From: JAGPCK01 sp041675505
GTDB taxonomy: Bacteria > Bacteroidota > Bacteroidia > UKL13-3
Direction of reading: 5' to 3'
NCBI GenBank assembly: GCA_041675505.1
Contig: JBAYTR010000001.1
Span: 62,001-126,000, forward strand
DNA length: 64,000 nucleotides
Numbering within the stretch: position 1 is the first letter of the stretch; every line of letters begins with the position of its first letter. Below are positions 1 through 8,687 of the stretch, piece by piece. The notes beneath the pieces were generated by a model that was not told where the DNA came from, made no database searches, and worked only from the letters and a program-made list of their open reading frames with translations. A program made the position numbers and the translations under genes.

Positions 1-838
1 AATATTTACCAAATAAATCTTTAGCCAAAACAACCGAGCACGGTTGAAAGGTGTATGGGTTAAATGTTTTAACAAGCACGTAAGTAATCTTCTCTCCAAC
101 CGCTAAAGCCGTATTGGAAGGAAGCGTCCATGGTGTGGTTGTCCATGCCAGAAAATACACATCCTCATTTACACCTAGTTTTGAAGCATCCTCAACCTTA
201 AACATGGCCACTGCAGTAGAATCCTTCACATCGCGGTAGGTGCCTTGCTGGTTTAATTCATGCGAGCTTAAACCCGTACCTGCTGCCGGTGAATACGGTT
301 GAATGGTGTAGCCTTTATACAACAATTTTTTATCGTAAAGTTGTTTCAGCAACCACCACAGCGATTCAATGTAATTGTTGTCGTACGTAATGTAAGGGTC
401 GCTCAGGTCTACCCAATAGCCCATGCGGTCGGTGAGTTTGTCCCACACATCTTTGAACTTGAGTACGTCTTTGCGGCAGGCCTCATTGTAATCAGCCACC
501 GATATTTTTTTCCCTATATCTTCTTTGGTAATGCCCAGGTTTTTTTCTACCTGCAATTCGATGGGCAACCCGTGGGTATCCCAGCCGGCTTTACGTTTTA
601 CCTGTTTGCCGTTAAGGGTTTGGTAGCGGCAAAAGATATCTTTTACCGTACGCGCCATTACGTGGTGAATACCGGGCATACCATTGGCACTGGGCGGTCC
701 TTCGTAAAACACGAACGACTCTTTGCCCTCGCGGTTGTTTACGCTCTTTTCAAAAATCTTATGTTCTTGCCAAAACTTTAGTACTTCCTCTTCAAAGGCA
801 GGGAAGTCGAGTTTTTTGTATTCTTTGTATTTGGACAT
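1..838 (-). CDS. ileS: Isoleucyl-tRNA synthetase, N-terminal part (cut by window edge)
   Basis: Charges tRNA-Ile with isoleucine in the cytoplasm. The minus strand from ATG at 838 stays open to the window edge, giving the first 279 codons of a class I synthetase that normally has 900-1100 residues. The catalytic HIGH-region signature reads GPPSANGMPGIHH (about residues 47-59), followed by AGWDTHGLPIELQVEK, both hallmarks of IleRS. The HIGH form and the motif around WDTHG resemble the Thermus/eukaryote-like IleRS branch more than the E. coli type. A later motif reads PYSPAAGTGLSSHE, where related enzymes carry Cys residues, so that zinc site looks lost. The KMSKS half lies outside the window. 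Identification is firm. Confidence 0.96.
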   Translation of the reverse strand, partial: MSKYKEYKKLDFPAFEEEVLKFWQEHKIFEKSVNNREGKESFVFYEGPPSANGMPGIHHVMARTVKDIFCRYQTLNGKQVKRKAGWDTHGLPIELQVEKNLGITKEDIGKKISVADYNEACRKDVLKFKDVWDKLTDRMGYWVDLSDPYITYDNNYIESLWWLLKQLYDKKLLYKGYTIQPYSPAAGTGLSSHELNQQGTYRDVKDSTAVAMFKVEDASKLGVNEDVYFLAWTTTPWTLPSNTALAVGEKITYVLVKTFNPYTFQPCSVVLAKDLFGKY

Positions 839-866
839 GTGTGCTAAAAGGCTGAAATAAAGGGTG

Positions 867-874
867 CGAAGTTA
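867..874 (-). promoter_or_regulatory. Candidate promoter of ileS (-7 box)
   Basis: Minus-strand TAACTTCG fits the Bacteroidota -7 consensus TAnnTTTG with one change. It would start transcription near 860, leaving a leader of about 20 nt before ATG 838. A clear -33 TTTG box is not evident (TTTC about 20 nt upstream). Confidence 0.4.
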
Positions 875-940
875 ACGTTTAGGTTACAGAATCAGAAACC
901 GGATTTTAGATTTATCTTGCAATAGTTTTAAATTAAAGGC

Positions 941-1627
941 GTGAAGAGCAAATTATTATGGTTCTTGATAATTATAACCTTCTCAGGTTATGCTCAAACT
1001 CTTGCCGGCAAAAGTAAAGTGACGGTTCAAGTTATTGATATCAATTCAGGTAAGCCAATAAAAGGATGTACGCTTCATTATCAAATATCGGCCGATACTA
1101 ACCTAATTAAAACTCCAATTGATAGTCTGGGTTCGGTAACCTTAATTCTTGATACCGGATTAGTTGTTGAATTGTCTTCTACCTGTGATTGCTATTTTGA
1201 CTCCTGGTATGAGCTCATTAAGGTTCCAGAAAAGGATACGGTCATCACACTTAAGCAAAGCAACATAGTATATGTATATGATCAGCCGAATCACTTACTT
1301 ATTTTAGCCTTCAAAAAAAATTCCACTCGTTTAACTAAGTACGGGACTTTCTTTTTGGATGAATTTTATAGAACCATGATGAGATACCCGAAAATATCAA
1401 TTGAAATACAGGGGTACGCATATTTTAAAAACGACTCTATAAAATCACAAAGGATATCTCTAATTCGAGCTAAAATTATCTACCAGGAGCTGGTTAAACG
1501 AGGCGTTCCTGACTATCGCATGAAATATGTTGGACTTGGGAGTTTAAAAGATGTAAATACACTCAAGCCTAAGGAAATCAGGAAACTTAACTCGGAAATA
1601 AAAATAATGATTCACAAGAAAACGTAA
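941..1627 (+). CDS. Exported protein with C-terminal OmpA-like domain
   Basis: A 228-residue protein starting at GTG 941, chosen because it begins a clear signal peptide (KSKLLWFLIIITFSGYAQ). The middle, residues about 25-105, looks like a small beta-sandwich with phrases such as VIDINSGKPIKGCTLHYQ that recall carboxypeptidase-regulatory folds. Residues about 115-228 resemble a divergent OmpA/MotB peptidoglycan-binding domain: an opening strand (ILAFKKNSTRL), ISIEIQGYA in place of the usual VEGHTD strand, then SQRISLIRAKIIYQELVKRGV in which S-x-x-R-A-x-x-V/I-x-x-x-L-x-x-x-G-V is typical. It probably sits in the periplasm, perhaps touching the cell wall. It stands alone between divergent ileS and convergent DUF433. 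The canonical Asp/Arg ligands are only partly kept, so peptidoglycan binding is inferred. Confidence 0.7.
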   Translation: MKSKLLWFLIIITFSGYAQTLAGKSKVTVQVIDINSGKPIKGCTLHYQISADTNLIKTPIDSLGSVTLILDTGLVVELSSTCDCYFDSWYELIKVPEKDTVITLKQSNIVYVYDQPNHLLILAFKKNSTRLTKYGTFFLDEFYRTMMRYPKISIEIQGYAYFKNDSIKSQRISLIRAKIIYQELVKRGVPDYRMKYVGLGSLKDVNTLKPKEIRKLNSEIKIMIHKKT

Positions 1628-1635
1628 ACCTACGC

Positions 1636-1767
1636 TTAATCTTCTTCCTAAATCTCAATGATGGTATTCCAAAACTGCCTTAGTCTGATTCTAATCTAAA
1701 CGTAGTTTGGCTATAACGTTGGGTGAATATTTTCATCAGCTAAAAACCCGAAATCAATCAGTTTCAT
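1636..1767 (-). pseudogene. Decayed DUF5615 (PIN-like) toxin remnant
   Basis: ATG at 1767 overlaps the stop of the DUF433 gene as ATGA, the usual antitoxin-toxin coupling. It encodes MKLIDFGFLADENIHPTL and then stops at 1711. The LADENIHP phrase is the N-terminal active-site signature of DUF5615 PIN-like toxins, which normally have about 110-120 residues. Further along, between in-frame stops, the DNA still reads IRIRLRQFWNTIIEI-stop-EED, which resembles the end of that family. The centre of the gene is therefore missing and the tail is broken by stops. Inferred non-functional toxin, caused by an internal deletion followed by point decay. Confidence 0.72.
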
Positions 1768-1994
1768 GCTGATAACTTCGTCACAATAGTGATTTCATTT
1801 TCTGTAAAATGACGGGCAAAGCTCACCGCTTCTTTGATGGCTTCTATAGAAAGTTGGGGATACGTTTGAGCAATGTCAGAAATTGATGCACCTGACTCAA
1901 TCAATTCCAAAATAAAGTCAACACTCATTCTGGTTCCGGCAATGCAAGGTTTGCCATTCAAAACAGTTAAATCTGAAACAATATGCGTATACAT
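1764..1994 (-). CDS. DUF433 antitoxin-like protein
   Basis: A 76-residue member of the DUF433 family, short winged-helix-like proteins that act as the antitoxin partner of DUF5615 PIN-like toxins. The diagnostic opening is present: LNGKPCIAGTRMSVDFILELIESG, split here as NGKPCIAGTR (about 13-22) and a following helix, then SISDIAQTYPQLS (about 37-49) and the helix EAIKEAVSFARHF. Length is normal for the family, with no frameshift. It should bind its own promoter and, where present, the toxin. Its downstream partner survives only as a fragment, so this gene is an orphan antitoxin, kept by chance, as protection against related toxins, or as a regulator. Confidence 0.88.
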   Translation of the reverse strand: MYTHIVSDLTVLNGKPCIAGTRMSVDFILELIESGASISDIAQTYPQLSIEAIKEAVSFARHFTENEITIVTKLSA

Positions 1995-2015
1995 AAACTT
2001 AGAATCGAATTAATT

Positions 2016-2045
2016 CAAAGTTACAAAATAGTTCCGCGAATCAAA
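2016..2045 (-). promoter_or_regulatory. Promoter of DUF433 gene
   Basis: On the minus strand TTTG (2045-2042), an 18-nt spacer and TAACTTTG (2023-2016) match the Bacteroidota -33/-7 consensus. The expected start is about 20 nt before ATG 1994. The promoter lies right behind the 3' end of the transporter gene. Confidence 0.65.
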
Positions 2046-2049
2046 AAAA

Positions 2050-4419
2050 TCAAGCTTCGTCCTCGTCTTCTTCCTCAATATCAATGAGGGTAGTGCCCAG
2101 TTCTTTCTTAGCGTTGATGGCTTTTTCTAAAGAAAGCAACAGACTGGGCAACAGGAACAGATTGGTGAATAGCCCGATAACCAGCGCCAATGAAGTGAGC
2201 ACACCCAAAGCAACTGTTCCACCAAAAGAAGAGGCCGCAAAAATGATGAATCCGAAGAAGAGAATAACCGTGGTATAAATCATACTCACCCCGCTCTCGT
2301 GCATGGAGTAACTTACGGAACTGCCAATATCCCAATTGCGTTTTTTAAGCTCATGCCGGTACTTAGCCAAAAAGTGAATGGTTAAGTCAACCACAATGCC
2401 GTAAGCAATACTGAAAATAAGGATGGTTGATGTTTTGAGGGTAATATCAGCATAGCCCATAATGCCCAATACCATAATCAACGGAATAAGATTAGGCACC
2501 AAAGAAATGAGCACCATTTTCCAGGAGAAAAACAGGAAGGCCATGAGCAGTGATATAAGCACCAGTGCCCAGAACATGCTGCTGGTTAAATTATCAATGA
2601 GGTAGTCGTTTCCTTTTAAAAATATAACACTGGTACCGGTGATGTTTACCTTGTACTCACTGCTGTCGAATATCTCGTTGATTTTGGGCCTGAGCTCTTC
2701 CTGAATGCGTTTGATTTCAACTGAGCCCACATCAGCCATTTGCACACTGATGCGTGCCACCTGAGCATTGCTGTCCATAAGGGAGCGGGTAACACTGCTG
2801 CTGGTAGCGCTATTGCCCCTTGATTTGTTTACATACGACAGGATAAAACTTTTTTCCTGTTCATTGGGCAAACGGTAACGGGCAGGATTTCCGCGGTAAA
2901 ATGCCTGATTGGAAAACTTCATCATATCCGCCACCGACAAGGAGCGGGACAATTCAGGGTATGTGGCCAGCACATTTTGCAACTCTTCAATTTTTTGCAG
3001 TACCTGCACACGTTGCACTCCACGTTTTTTGTGCGTATCAATGGATATTTCAAAGGGCATTACTCCCTTAAAGTGCTGCTCAAAAAACATCAGGTCGGTA
3101 TACACCGGATCACGGTGAGGAATATCATCTACCATGTATCCGATACTTTTTACTTTAAAAATACCGATAAACGAAATAATCAACACTACAACGGTAATAC
3201 CGTATATCATTTTACGGTGATGAACCACAGAATAGCTGATGGAGTCAACAAATTTTTGAAGGGCTTTATTCTCCAGGTGTTTGGTTTGTTTGAAGGTAGG
3301 ATCGGGCAACATGCTGAATACAGCAGGAATCACAATCATGGATATCACAAAACTGATCATGATGGCTACAGCTGATACCAATGAAAACTCATCCATCACT
3401 ACACTACCTGAGAAGCTGAACACCCCAAAACCTACGGCTGTGGTAAGATTGGTAAGGAAAGAAGCTAAACCAATTTTGGTAAGTACTCGTGTAAGTGCTT
3501 TGATTTTATTGCGGTGTATCCTGAATTCAAAGTGGTACACGTTGAGCAGGTAAATACAGTTTTGAATTGATGTAACCACAATAAGTGGCGGAACCAAACC
3601 TGTAAGTAAGGAAATGCGAAATCCGAAAAGCGGAATGAGCGCCATAGTAGCCACCACACAAATACCCACCACCACCATGGAATAAAACATGGCTGCAAAC
3701 GAGCGGAAAAACAGCAGCATCATGATAGCGGTAACCAGCATGGCCAGCAGCGTAAACATCTGCAACTCTTTTGCTACTTTGGTAGAATATACGGTTCGAA
3801 TGTAAGGCAACCCTGAAAAGTGCATGCGGCTGTGGAACTGCTCTCCAAAAGCTTTGGCTTTTTCTTCAATTTGCTTAACCAACGCTATACGCAACTTTGA
3901 ATCGAGCTTATCTTTCTCCAGCGTAATGGCCATGAGCGTTACGTTCGAATCAGCATTATACAATAAGTCTTTGTAGAACTTGAGGTTGTCTATTTGTATG
4001 CGAATGCTGTCCAACTCAGCCTGAGTTTGCGGTTTTTGCGGTATAAGCGGGACCACATCAAACTTTCGCAGGCTATCGTTTTTAACAATGTTATAAAGAC
4101 GTGGAACTGACAGAACATTCTGCACCCCTTCGATACTATCAATCTGGTTATTTAAGTCATACCAGGCATTAAAAAATTCCAGTTCAAACAGGTCCTTATT
4201 TCGAACCCCGATAACCAACACATTACCGTCTTCACCAAACTTCCCTTTAAAATCGAGGTATTCCAGGTAATCCGGATCATCTACCGGAATAACCTTAGCC
4301 ATGTTGTAACTGAGCTGAGCCTTAGATGCATAATAGCCCATTACCACGGTAAAAATGCCTACAAAAACAAGGCATCCTACCCGATAGCGTAAAACAAAAG
4401 CTGCAAATTTAGCCCACAT
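2050..4419 (-). CDS. RND-superfamily (MMPL-type) membrane transporter
   Basis: A 789-residue inner-membrane protein with the two-fold plan of MMPL/Patched-like RND transporters: a transmembrane helix near residue 20, a periplasmic loop (about 40-215), a block of five or six helices (about 220-370), then the same order again with a second loop (about 430-610) and helices (about 615-765). The tail is acidic (DIEEEDEDEA). A charged FSIAYGIVVDLTIHFLAKY segment resembles the RND proton-relay helix. Such proteins move lipids or hydrophobic compounds using the proton gradient; the substrate cannot be told. ATG 4419 is preferred over TTG 4431 because the -7 box covers 4429-4436. No membrane-fusion or outer-membrane partner is adjacent. 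Confidence 0.85.
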   Translation of the reverse strand: MWAKFAAFVLRYRVGCLVFVGIFTVVMGYYASKAQLSYNMAKVIPVDDPDYLEYLDFKGKFGEDGNVLVIGVRNKDLFELEFFNAWYDLNNQIDSIEGVQNVLSVPRLYNIVKNDSLRKFDVVPLIPQKPQTQAELDSIRIQIDNLKFYKDLLYNADSNVTLMAITLEKDKLDSKLRIALVKQIEEKAKAFGEQFHSRMHFSGLPYIRTVYSTKVAKELQMFTLLAMLVTAIMMLLFFRSFAAMFYSMVVVGICVVATMALIPLFGFRISLLTGLVPPLIVVTSIQNCIYLLNVYHFEFRIHRNKIKALTRVLTKIGLASFLTNLTTAVGFGVFSFSGSVVMDEFSLVSAVAIMISFVISMIVIPAVFSMLPDPTFKQTKHLENKALQKFVDSISYSVVHHRKMIYGITVVVLIISFIGIFKVKSIGYMVDDIPHRDPVYTDLMFFEQHFKGVMPFEISIDTHKKRGVQRVQVLQKIEELQNVLATYPELSRSLSVADMMKFSNQAFYRGNPARYRLPNEQEKSFILSYVNKSRGNSATSSSVTRSLMDSNAQVARISVQMADVGSVEIKRIQEELRPKINEIFDSSEYKVNITGTSVIFLKGNDYLIDNLTSSMFWALVLISLLMAFLFFSWKMVLISLVPNLIPLIMVLGIMGYADITLKTSTILIFSIAYGIVVDLTIHFLAKYRHELKKRNWDIGSSVSYSMHESGVSMIYTTVILFFGFIIFAASSFGGTVALGVLTSLALVIGLFTNLFLLPSLLLSLEKAINAKKELGTTLIDIEEEDEDEA

Positions 4420-4428
4420 AAAGTGGCG

Positions 4429-4436
4429 CAAAAGTA
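4429..4436 (-). promoter_or_regulatory. Promoter -7 box of the RND transporter
   Basis: Minus-strand TACTTTTG, an exact TAnnTTTG match, ends 9 nt before ATG 4419. The mRNA leader would be almost absent. It overlaps the alternative TTG start and so decides the start codon. Confidence 0.6.
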
Positions 4437-4531
4437 ATTAAAATAGCGTATGAATGCTGTACTTTTAGGATATTTGAAGCGCATTAAACTATTCACATAT
4501 TTTTTTCGTTTACTGCCTATATTGCACAACT

Positions 4532-6811
4532 ATGCGTTTATTAAAACACATTTTCTTCTTTTTATTTCTGGCCTCATCCGCACAACTTTCTGCGCAAAAC
4601 GGGGCTACCGGTAACTGGAAAACTCACCTCCCGTATCAAAGCGCTACCTCTGTAACTGCTGATAAAAGTAAAATATATGTAGGTGGCCCCAGTGGAATTT
4701 TTACCTATAGTCTGTTTGACAGAAGCGTGGAAACACTTGGCAAAAGCAACGGGCTTGCACAGCTATCCGTTAGCACTCTGAAAAACCATGATAGCTTAGG
4801 GACTTTGATGATTGTTTATGAAAACTGTGACATTGACCTTATTCGAAATGGCTTCGTTTACAATATTCCTGATATTGCCCGCAAACAGGTATTGGGTATA
4901 AAACGCATTAACCACATCAGCTTTCACGAACATTTTGCCTACCTCTCAGGAACACTCGGATTAATTGTGGTTGACCTAATAAAACAGGAGATAAAAGATT
5001 CCTACACTAACATAGGTGCAAACGGAGAGCAGTTGGAAGTATATACCTCAACCATATTTAATGACTCCCTCTATGCCTGTACCAAAAACGGTACATTAAG
5101 GGCTTCGGTTAACAGTCCCAATCTGGCTGATTACAATAATTGGAATACCTTTTTGCCTTATACTGGAAGTAAACTCACGGCTACTTACAAAAGTAAACTA
5201 TATCTGGAAATTGATTCGGTTATTCAGGTATGGAACGGCAGTTTATGGGTACCGTTCAGAGACAATTTAAAACGCAGGAATTATTCCATTCAGATAACCT
5301 CAGGCAACCTTGTGGTAAGCCAACAAGATGCTACCTCTATCTTGTGGGCCAATGGTAATACTTTTTTCCCTTTCACACTTGAACCCATTGATGCGGTAAC
5401 AGATAACGGAGGAATGGTGTTTTACCTCACCTTCAGGCGCAACGGATTAAATGCGTACAACTCAACAACAGGCTCATTGGAAGAGAACATTTTCCCCAAT
5501 GGCCCTGATGGAAATACCGCAGCGGCCATGTCAATAAACGGTAGTGATATGTGGGTAGCCGGAGGAAACGCCCGCAATTGGAACCTGAGTTATAATTTCA
5601 ATCTATTTTACAGGTACAACAGCGGTAAATGGACCAGTGCACGTGACTTTAGTCCTGTAGGATTTGATACTGTTTCTGACATTGTTTCTATTGCTGTAAA
5701 CCCTGCTACAGGCAATGTATTTATGGGAAGCTTTGGCAGAGGGTTGTATGAATTTAACCCTTCGAGTAAAGTGGCCACACCTTACAATGAAATGAACAGC
5801 AGCCTCAGTCGCCCACCCAACGACCCTAACCGACCGTTGAATGTATCAGGACTAAAATTTGACAAAGACAATAATCTGTGGGTAGCCAACTACGGAGCTG
5901 TATCTCCGCTAAGTGTTTACACGTCATCAGGCCAATGGGTCAGTTACAATTTCGGCAGCACATTAAATACACAATACCCGTTAACCGATATTGAACTCGA
6001 TGATGAAGGGCGCAAGTGGATAGTGGCAGTAAGATCTAACGGACTATTGGTATTTGATGACAAGGGTACACTTACCGATAAGACTGACGACCAATACCGA
6101 CTGCTGAGGCAGGGCGGTGGATTAGGCAATTTGCCCAGTAATGATGTAATGTGCGTAGCTAAAGACCGTGACGGAGAAATGTGGATTGGTACACAGGCCG
6201 GTTTAGCTGTTTTGTACAATCCCTCTGATGTTTTTGAAGGTGCCGATGCACAACAAATAATTATTGGTACCGGCAGTAATGCAGCCTACTTATTAGGTAC
6301 TGAATACATCAACTGCATTACAATTGACGGAGGCAACCGCAAATGGATAGGCACAAGAAACGGGGTGTGGCTCATTTCAGCTGACGGAAATCAGGTGATT
6401 AAATATTTTACAGAAACCAATAGTGAACTCATATCTAACAACGTACTGCAAATTGCCATTAACCCGATGAGTGGTGAAGTAGTAATGACCACCGACAAAG
6501 GACTGATTTCTTATTTTGGTGATGCAACGGAAGGCGCGGATAAACATGGAAATGTATTTGTTTATCCGAACCCGGTAAGACCCGACTTTAACGGCACAAT
6601 TTCTATACGCGGATTACCGGAAAAGGCCAATGTAAAAATTACCGACATAAACGGATTTTTGGTCTATGAAACAGCTTCTAATGGCGGAATGGCAACATGG
6701 AACGGCAGGAACTTTAACGGACAAAAAGCATCAACCGGTGTATACCTTGTGTTTTCTTCCAATAAAGATGGCAGCGATACCATGGTGAGCAAGATATTAT
6801 TTATACGTTGA
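4532..6811 (+). CDS. porZ: T9SS surface protein PorZ (beta-propeller)
   Basis: A 759-residue exported protein: signal peptide at 1-21 (ends LSAQ), two beta-propeller regions built of repeated blades (phrases such as KIYVGGPSGIFTYS, LWVANYGAVSPL, MWIGTQAGLAVLY, KWIGTRNGVWLIS), and a type A T9SS sorting domain from about residue 676 (VYPNPVRPDFNG to the end ILFIR). The opening NWKTHLPYQSATSV is typical of PorZ. In Porphyromonas gingivalis PorZ is part of the T9SS attachment complex and hands anionic LPS to the sortase PorU; it keeps its own sorting domain. Proximity to recO agrees with the usual Bacteroidota order. The next gene overlaps its stop. Confidence 0.87.
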   Translation: MRLLKHIFFFLFLASSAQLSAQNGATGNWKTHLPYQSATSVTADKSKIYVGGPSGIFTYSLFDRSVETLGKSNGLAQLSVSTLKNHDSLGTLMIVYENCDIDLIRNGFVYNIPDIARKQVLGIKRINHISFHEHFAYLSGTLGLIVVDLIKQEIKDSYTNIGANGEQLEVYTSTIFNDSLYACTKNGTLRASVNSPNLADYNNWNTFLPYTGSKLTATYKSKLYLEIDSVIQVWNGSLWVPFRDNLKRRNYSIQITSGNLVVSQQDATSILWANGNTFFPFTLEPIDAVTDNGGMVFYLTFRRNGLNAYNSTTGSLEENIFPNGPDGNTAAAMSINGSDMWVAGGNARNWNLSYNFNLFYRYNSGKWTSARDFSPVGFDTVSDIVSIAVNPATGNVFMGSFGRGLYEFNPSSKVATPYNEMNSSLSRPPNDPNRPLNVSGLKFDKDNNLWVANYGAVSPLSVYTSSGQWVSYNFGSTLNTQYPLTDIELDDEGRKWIVAVRSNGLLVFDDKGTLTDKTDDQYRLLRQGGGLGNLPSNDVMCVAKDRDGEMWIGTQAGLAVLYNPSDVFEGADAQQIIIGTGSNAAYLLGTEYINCITIDGGNRKWIGTRNGVWLISADGNQVIKYFTETNSELISNNVLQIAINPMSGEVVMTTDKGLISYFGDATEGADKHGNVFVYPNPVRPDFNGTISIRGLPEKANVKITDINGFLVYETASNGGMATWNGRNFNGQKASTGVYLVFSSNKDGSDTMVSKILFIR

Positions 6812-8682
6812 TGAAAAAAGTAAGCGCAATAGTCGAAAAATACCCTCAACTTATTTTCTTTACACTTCTGATTGTTGCTTATTGGGGTGGTTTAGTGTGG
6901 GAAGCCATTCCAAAGCATCCACAGTCATTACACATCTCTGCGCAGTGTGACCGTGCCAGTATTGCACTCAACTTTTATCAAGAAGAGATGAACATCCTGG
7001 TCCCACGGATTCATAACAGAACGAGAGGAACGGGTATAGCAGCAGCTGAATTTCCGATTATTCAATATACTGTGGCATGTATATACAAAGTGGTTGGATT
7101 TAATGACTCCTATTACCGATTAGTTGTAATGCTATTATTTTCCATCGGCTTGTACTTTGCCTGGAAAATTGCGTTTTATGTAAGCAAAAATCATATCACA
7201 GCTTTACTCGTTTCACTTTTGTGGCTAAGCTCTCCAACCCTACTGTACTATGTGCCCAACTTTAATCCAGATCCGGTTAGTCTTGGTTTTGTCATGATTA
7301 CCTGGTACTATTTTCTGCAATGGCAAACACAACCTAAAGCTTTCTTTTTGTTCATTATATTTTTTACGGCATGCCTGGCTATACTTGTTAAAGCATCAGC
7401 GGCTATAAGTATTGTGGCCATGATTGCTTTAGTAGTACTTGATTTTTTCCGCTTACTTTCTTCTGAGAAAAAAAGTCTGATTTCAAAAAAAGGTTTACTG
7501 CTTACTGCACTTTTTCTTCCCGCTGTTGTTGCCTATTTCTGGTACAGTTATGCTTCAAGACTTAATGCATCAGTATACTCTGAGTTTTTCACCTTGGGTA
7601 TGCGCCTGCCTCAAAGCATTGAACAGGTATTTGCCATTTGGAAAAGCCTGAAAGCAAACTTGCTTCTTCATTATTACCCGCCCTATTTTCTTGTGCTGAT
7701 TGCTCCGCTTCACGTAGTAGTTTTATTCCTCAACAAACACATTCCACGCCAGTTGATTTGGTGTACGTTCATACTGGCTGCGGGTACAATTTCTTTCTTC
7801 TTTCTGATGTTCGTTGCCATGGAATACCATGATTATTATATCATCACACTCTTGCCCTGGATTTTTTTCCTGCTTTTGAGCTTAGGAACAGGCCTTACAA
7901 ACTATTTAAAACACAAGCAAAAACTTCAGCTCACTGCCGCAGCGGTCGGCATAACGCTAACAATATTCAACTTCACCTACTGCCATAAAATTTTATCCTC
8001 GCTCTATAGCCGAGAAAGTTCCTTTTTTCAATATGCGTATGAGGCGTTCCCGGAGATTAAACCACTGCTTGAACAACACAAAGTAAAACCATCCGATTAC
8101 GTTGTCACGATAACTGACCCATCCTACGACATCTCTCTCTATTTAATGAACAGACATGGTTACACCGTGACAAATAAAAAAGATATTAACCGTGTATTCC
8201 TTTACTTACTCACCCGAGATGCCAAGTGGCTATTCACTGTTGACTCAAGATCATTACCTGACTTACCCATCATACAAAGCTATTTTGGCAAGCCCGTTTT
8301 TGTGCACAAGAATATCAGCTTGTATCGCCCGAAATTTGAGGACAAAAAACTAACCTCAGATATTTTGAACACCTTACATGAACACATAGCAGTTTTTACC
8401 AACCAACTCAAAGCAGATAAAGACTGGTATAGCTTTATTCAACGCTATAGTCTCGCAACTGGAATTCCTGTTGATGCATTAATTGATGACAGCGCACTCT
8501 ACATCTTTGAATCGAGAGAACAGGAACTACAAAATATGTTAACTGAATTTGCTACATCCGTTCACCACAGCACTGAAATTAACACGGCCATCAAAGATGA
8601 TTTTTGCAAACAAAAAAACCTGAGTCCGTCCGACCTCTATATTCTTCAGCACCCCTACTCTACCTGGTTTAACAACCTCTGA
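6811..8682 (+). CDS. GT39/PMT-like membrane glycosyltransferase
   Basis: A 623-residue polytopic protein. ATG 6811 overlaps the porZ stop as TGATG and is preferred to TTG 6808. After a short cytoplasmic start there is a membrane helix (about 13-30), then a first external loop with charged residues (HISAQCDRAS, about 48-57), as in GT-C transferases that take a sugar from a polyprenyl-phosphate carrier, then about ten more helices up to residue 390. A soluble C-terminal part of about 230 residues (ITDPSYDISLYLMNRHGY and beyond) faces the periplasm. The family resembles the dolichyl-phosphate-mannose-protein mannosyltransferase/ArnT group. Coupled to porZ, it may modify the glycan or LPS used to anchor T9SS cargo; that role is inference. 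Acceptor unknown. Confidence 0.78.
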   Translation: MKKVSAIVEKYPQLIFFTLLIVAYWGGLVWEAIPKHPQSLHISAQCDRASIALNFYQEEMNILVPRIHNRTRGTGIAAAEFPIIQYTVACIYKVVGFNDSYYRLVVMLLFSIGLYFAWKIAFYVSKNHITALLVSLLWLSSPTLLYYVPNFNPDPVSLGFVMITWYYFLQWQTQPKAFFLFIIFFTACLAILVKASAAISIVAMIALVVLDFFRLLSSEKKSLISKKGLLLTALFLPAVVAYFWYSYASRLNASVYSEFFTLGMRLPQSIEQVFAIWKSLKANLLLHYYPPYFLVLIAPLHVVVLFLNKHIPRQLIWCTFILAAGTISFFFLMFVAMEYHDYYIITLLPWIFFLLLSLGTGLTNYLKHKQKLQLTAAAVGITLTIFNFTYCHKILSSLYSRESSFFQYAYEAFPEIKPLLEQHKVKPSDYVVTITDPSYDISLYLMNRHGYTVTNKKDINRVFLYLLTRDAKWLFTVDSRSLPDLPIIQSYFGKPVFVHKNISLYRPKFEDKKLTSDILNTLHEHIAVFTNQLKADKDWYSFIQRYSLATGIPVDALIDDSALYIFESREQELQNMLTEFATSVHHSTEINTAIKDDFCKQKNLSPSDLYILQHPYSTWFNNL

Positions 8683-8687
8683 TATAC

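Noticed and set aside
299..781. Open frame of 160 codons on the plus strand near the left edge
   Set aside because: It is the antisense shadow of ileS, whose catalytic motifs are clear on the minus strand.
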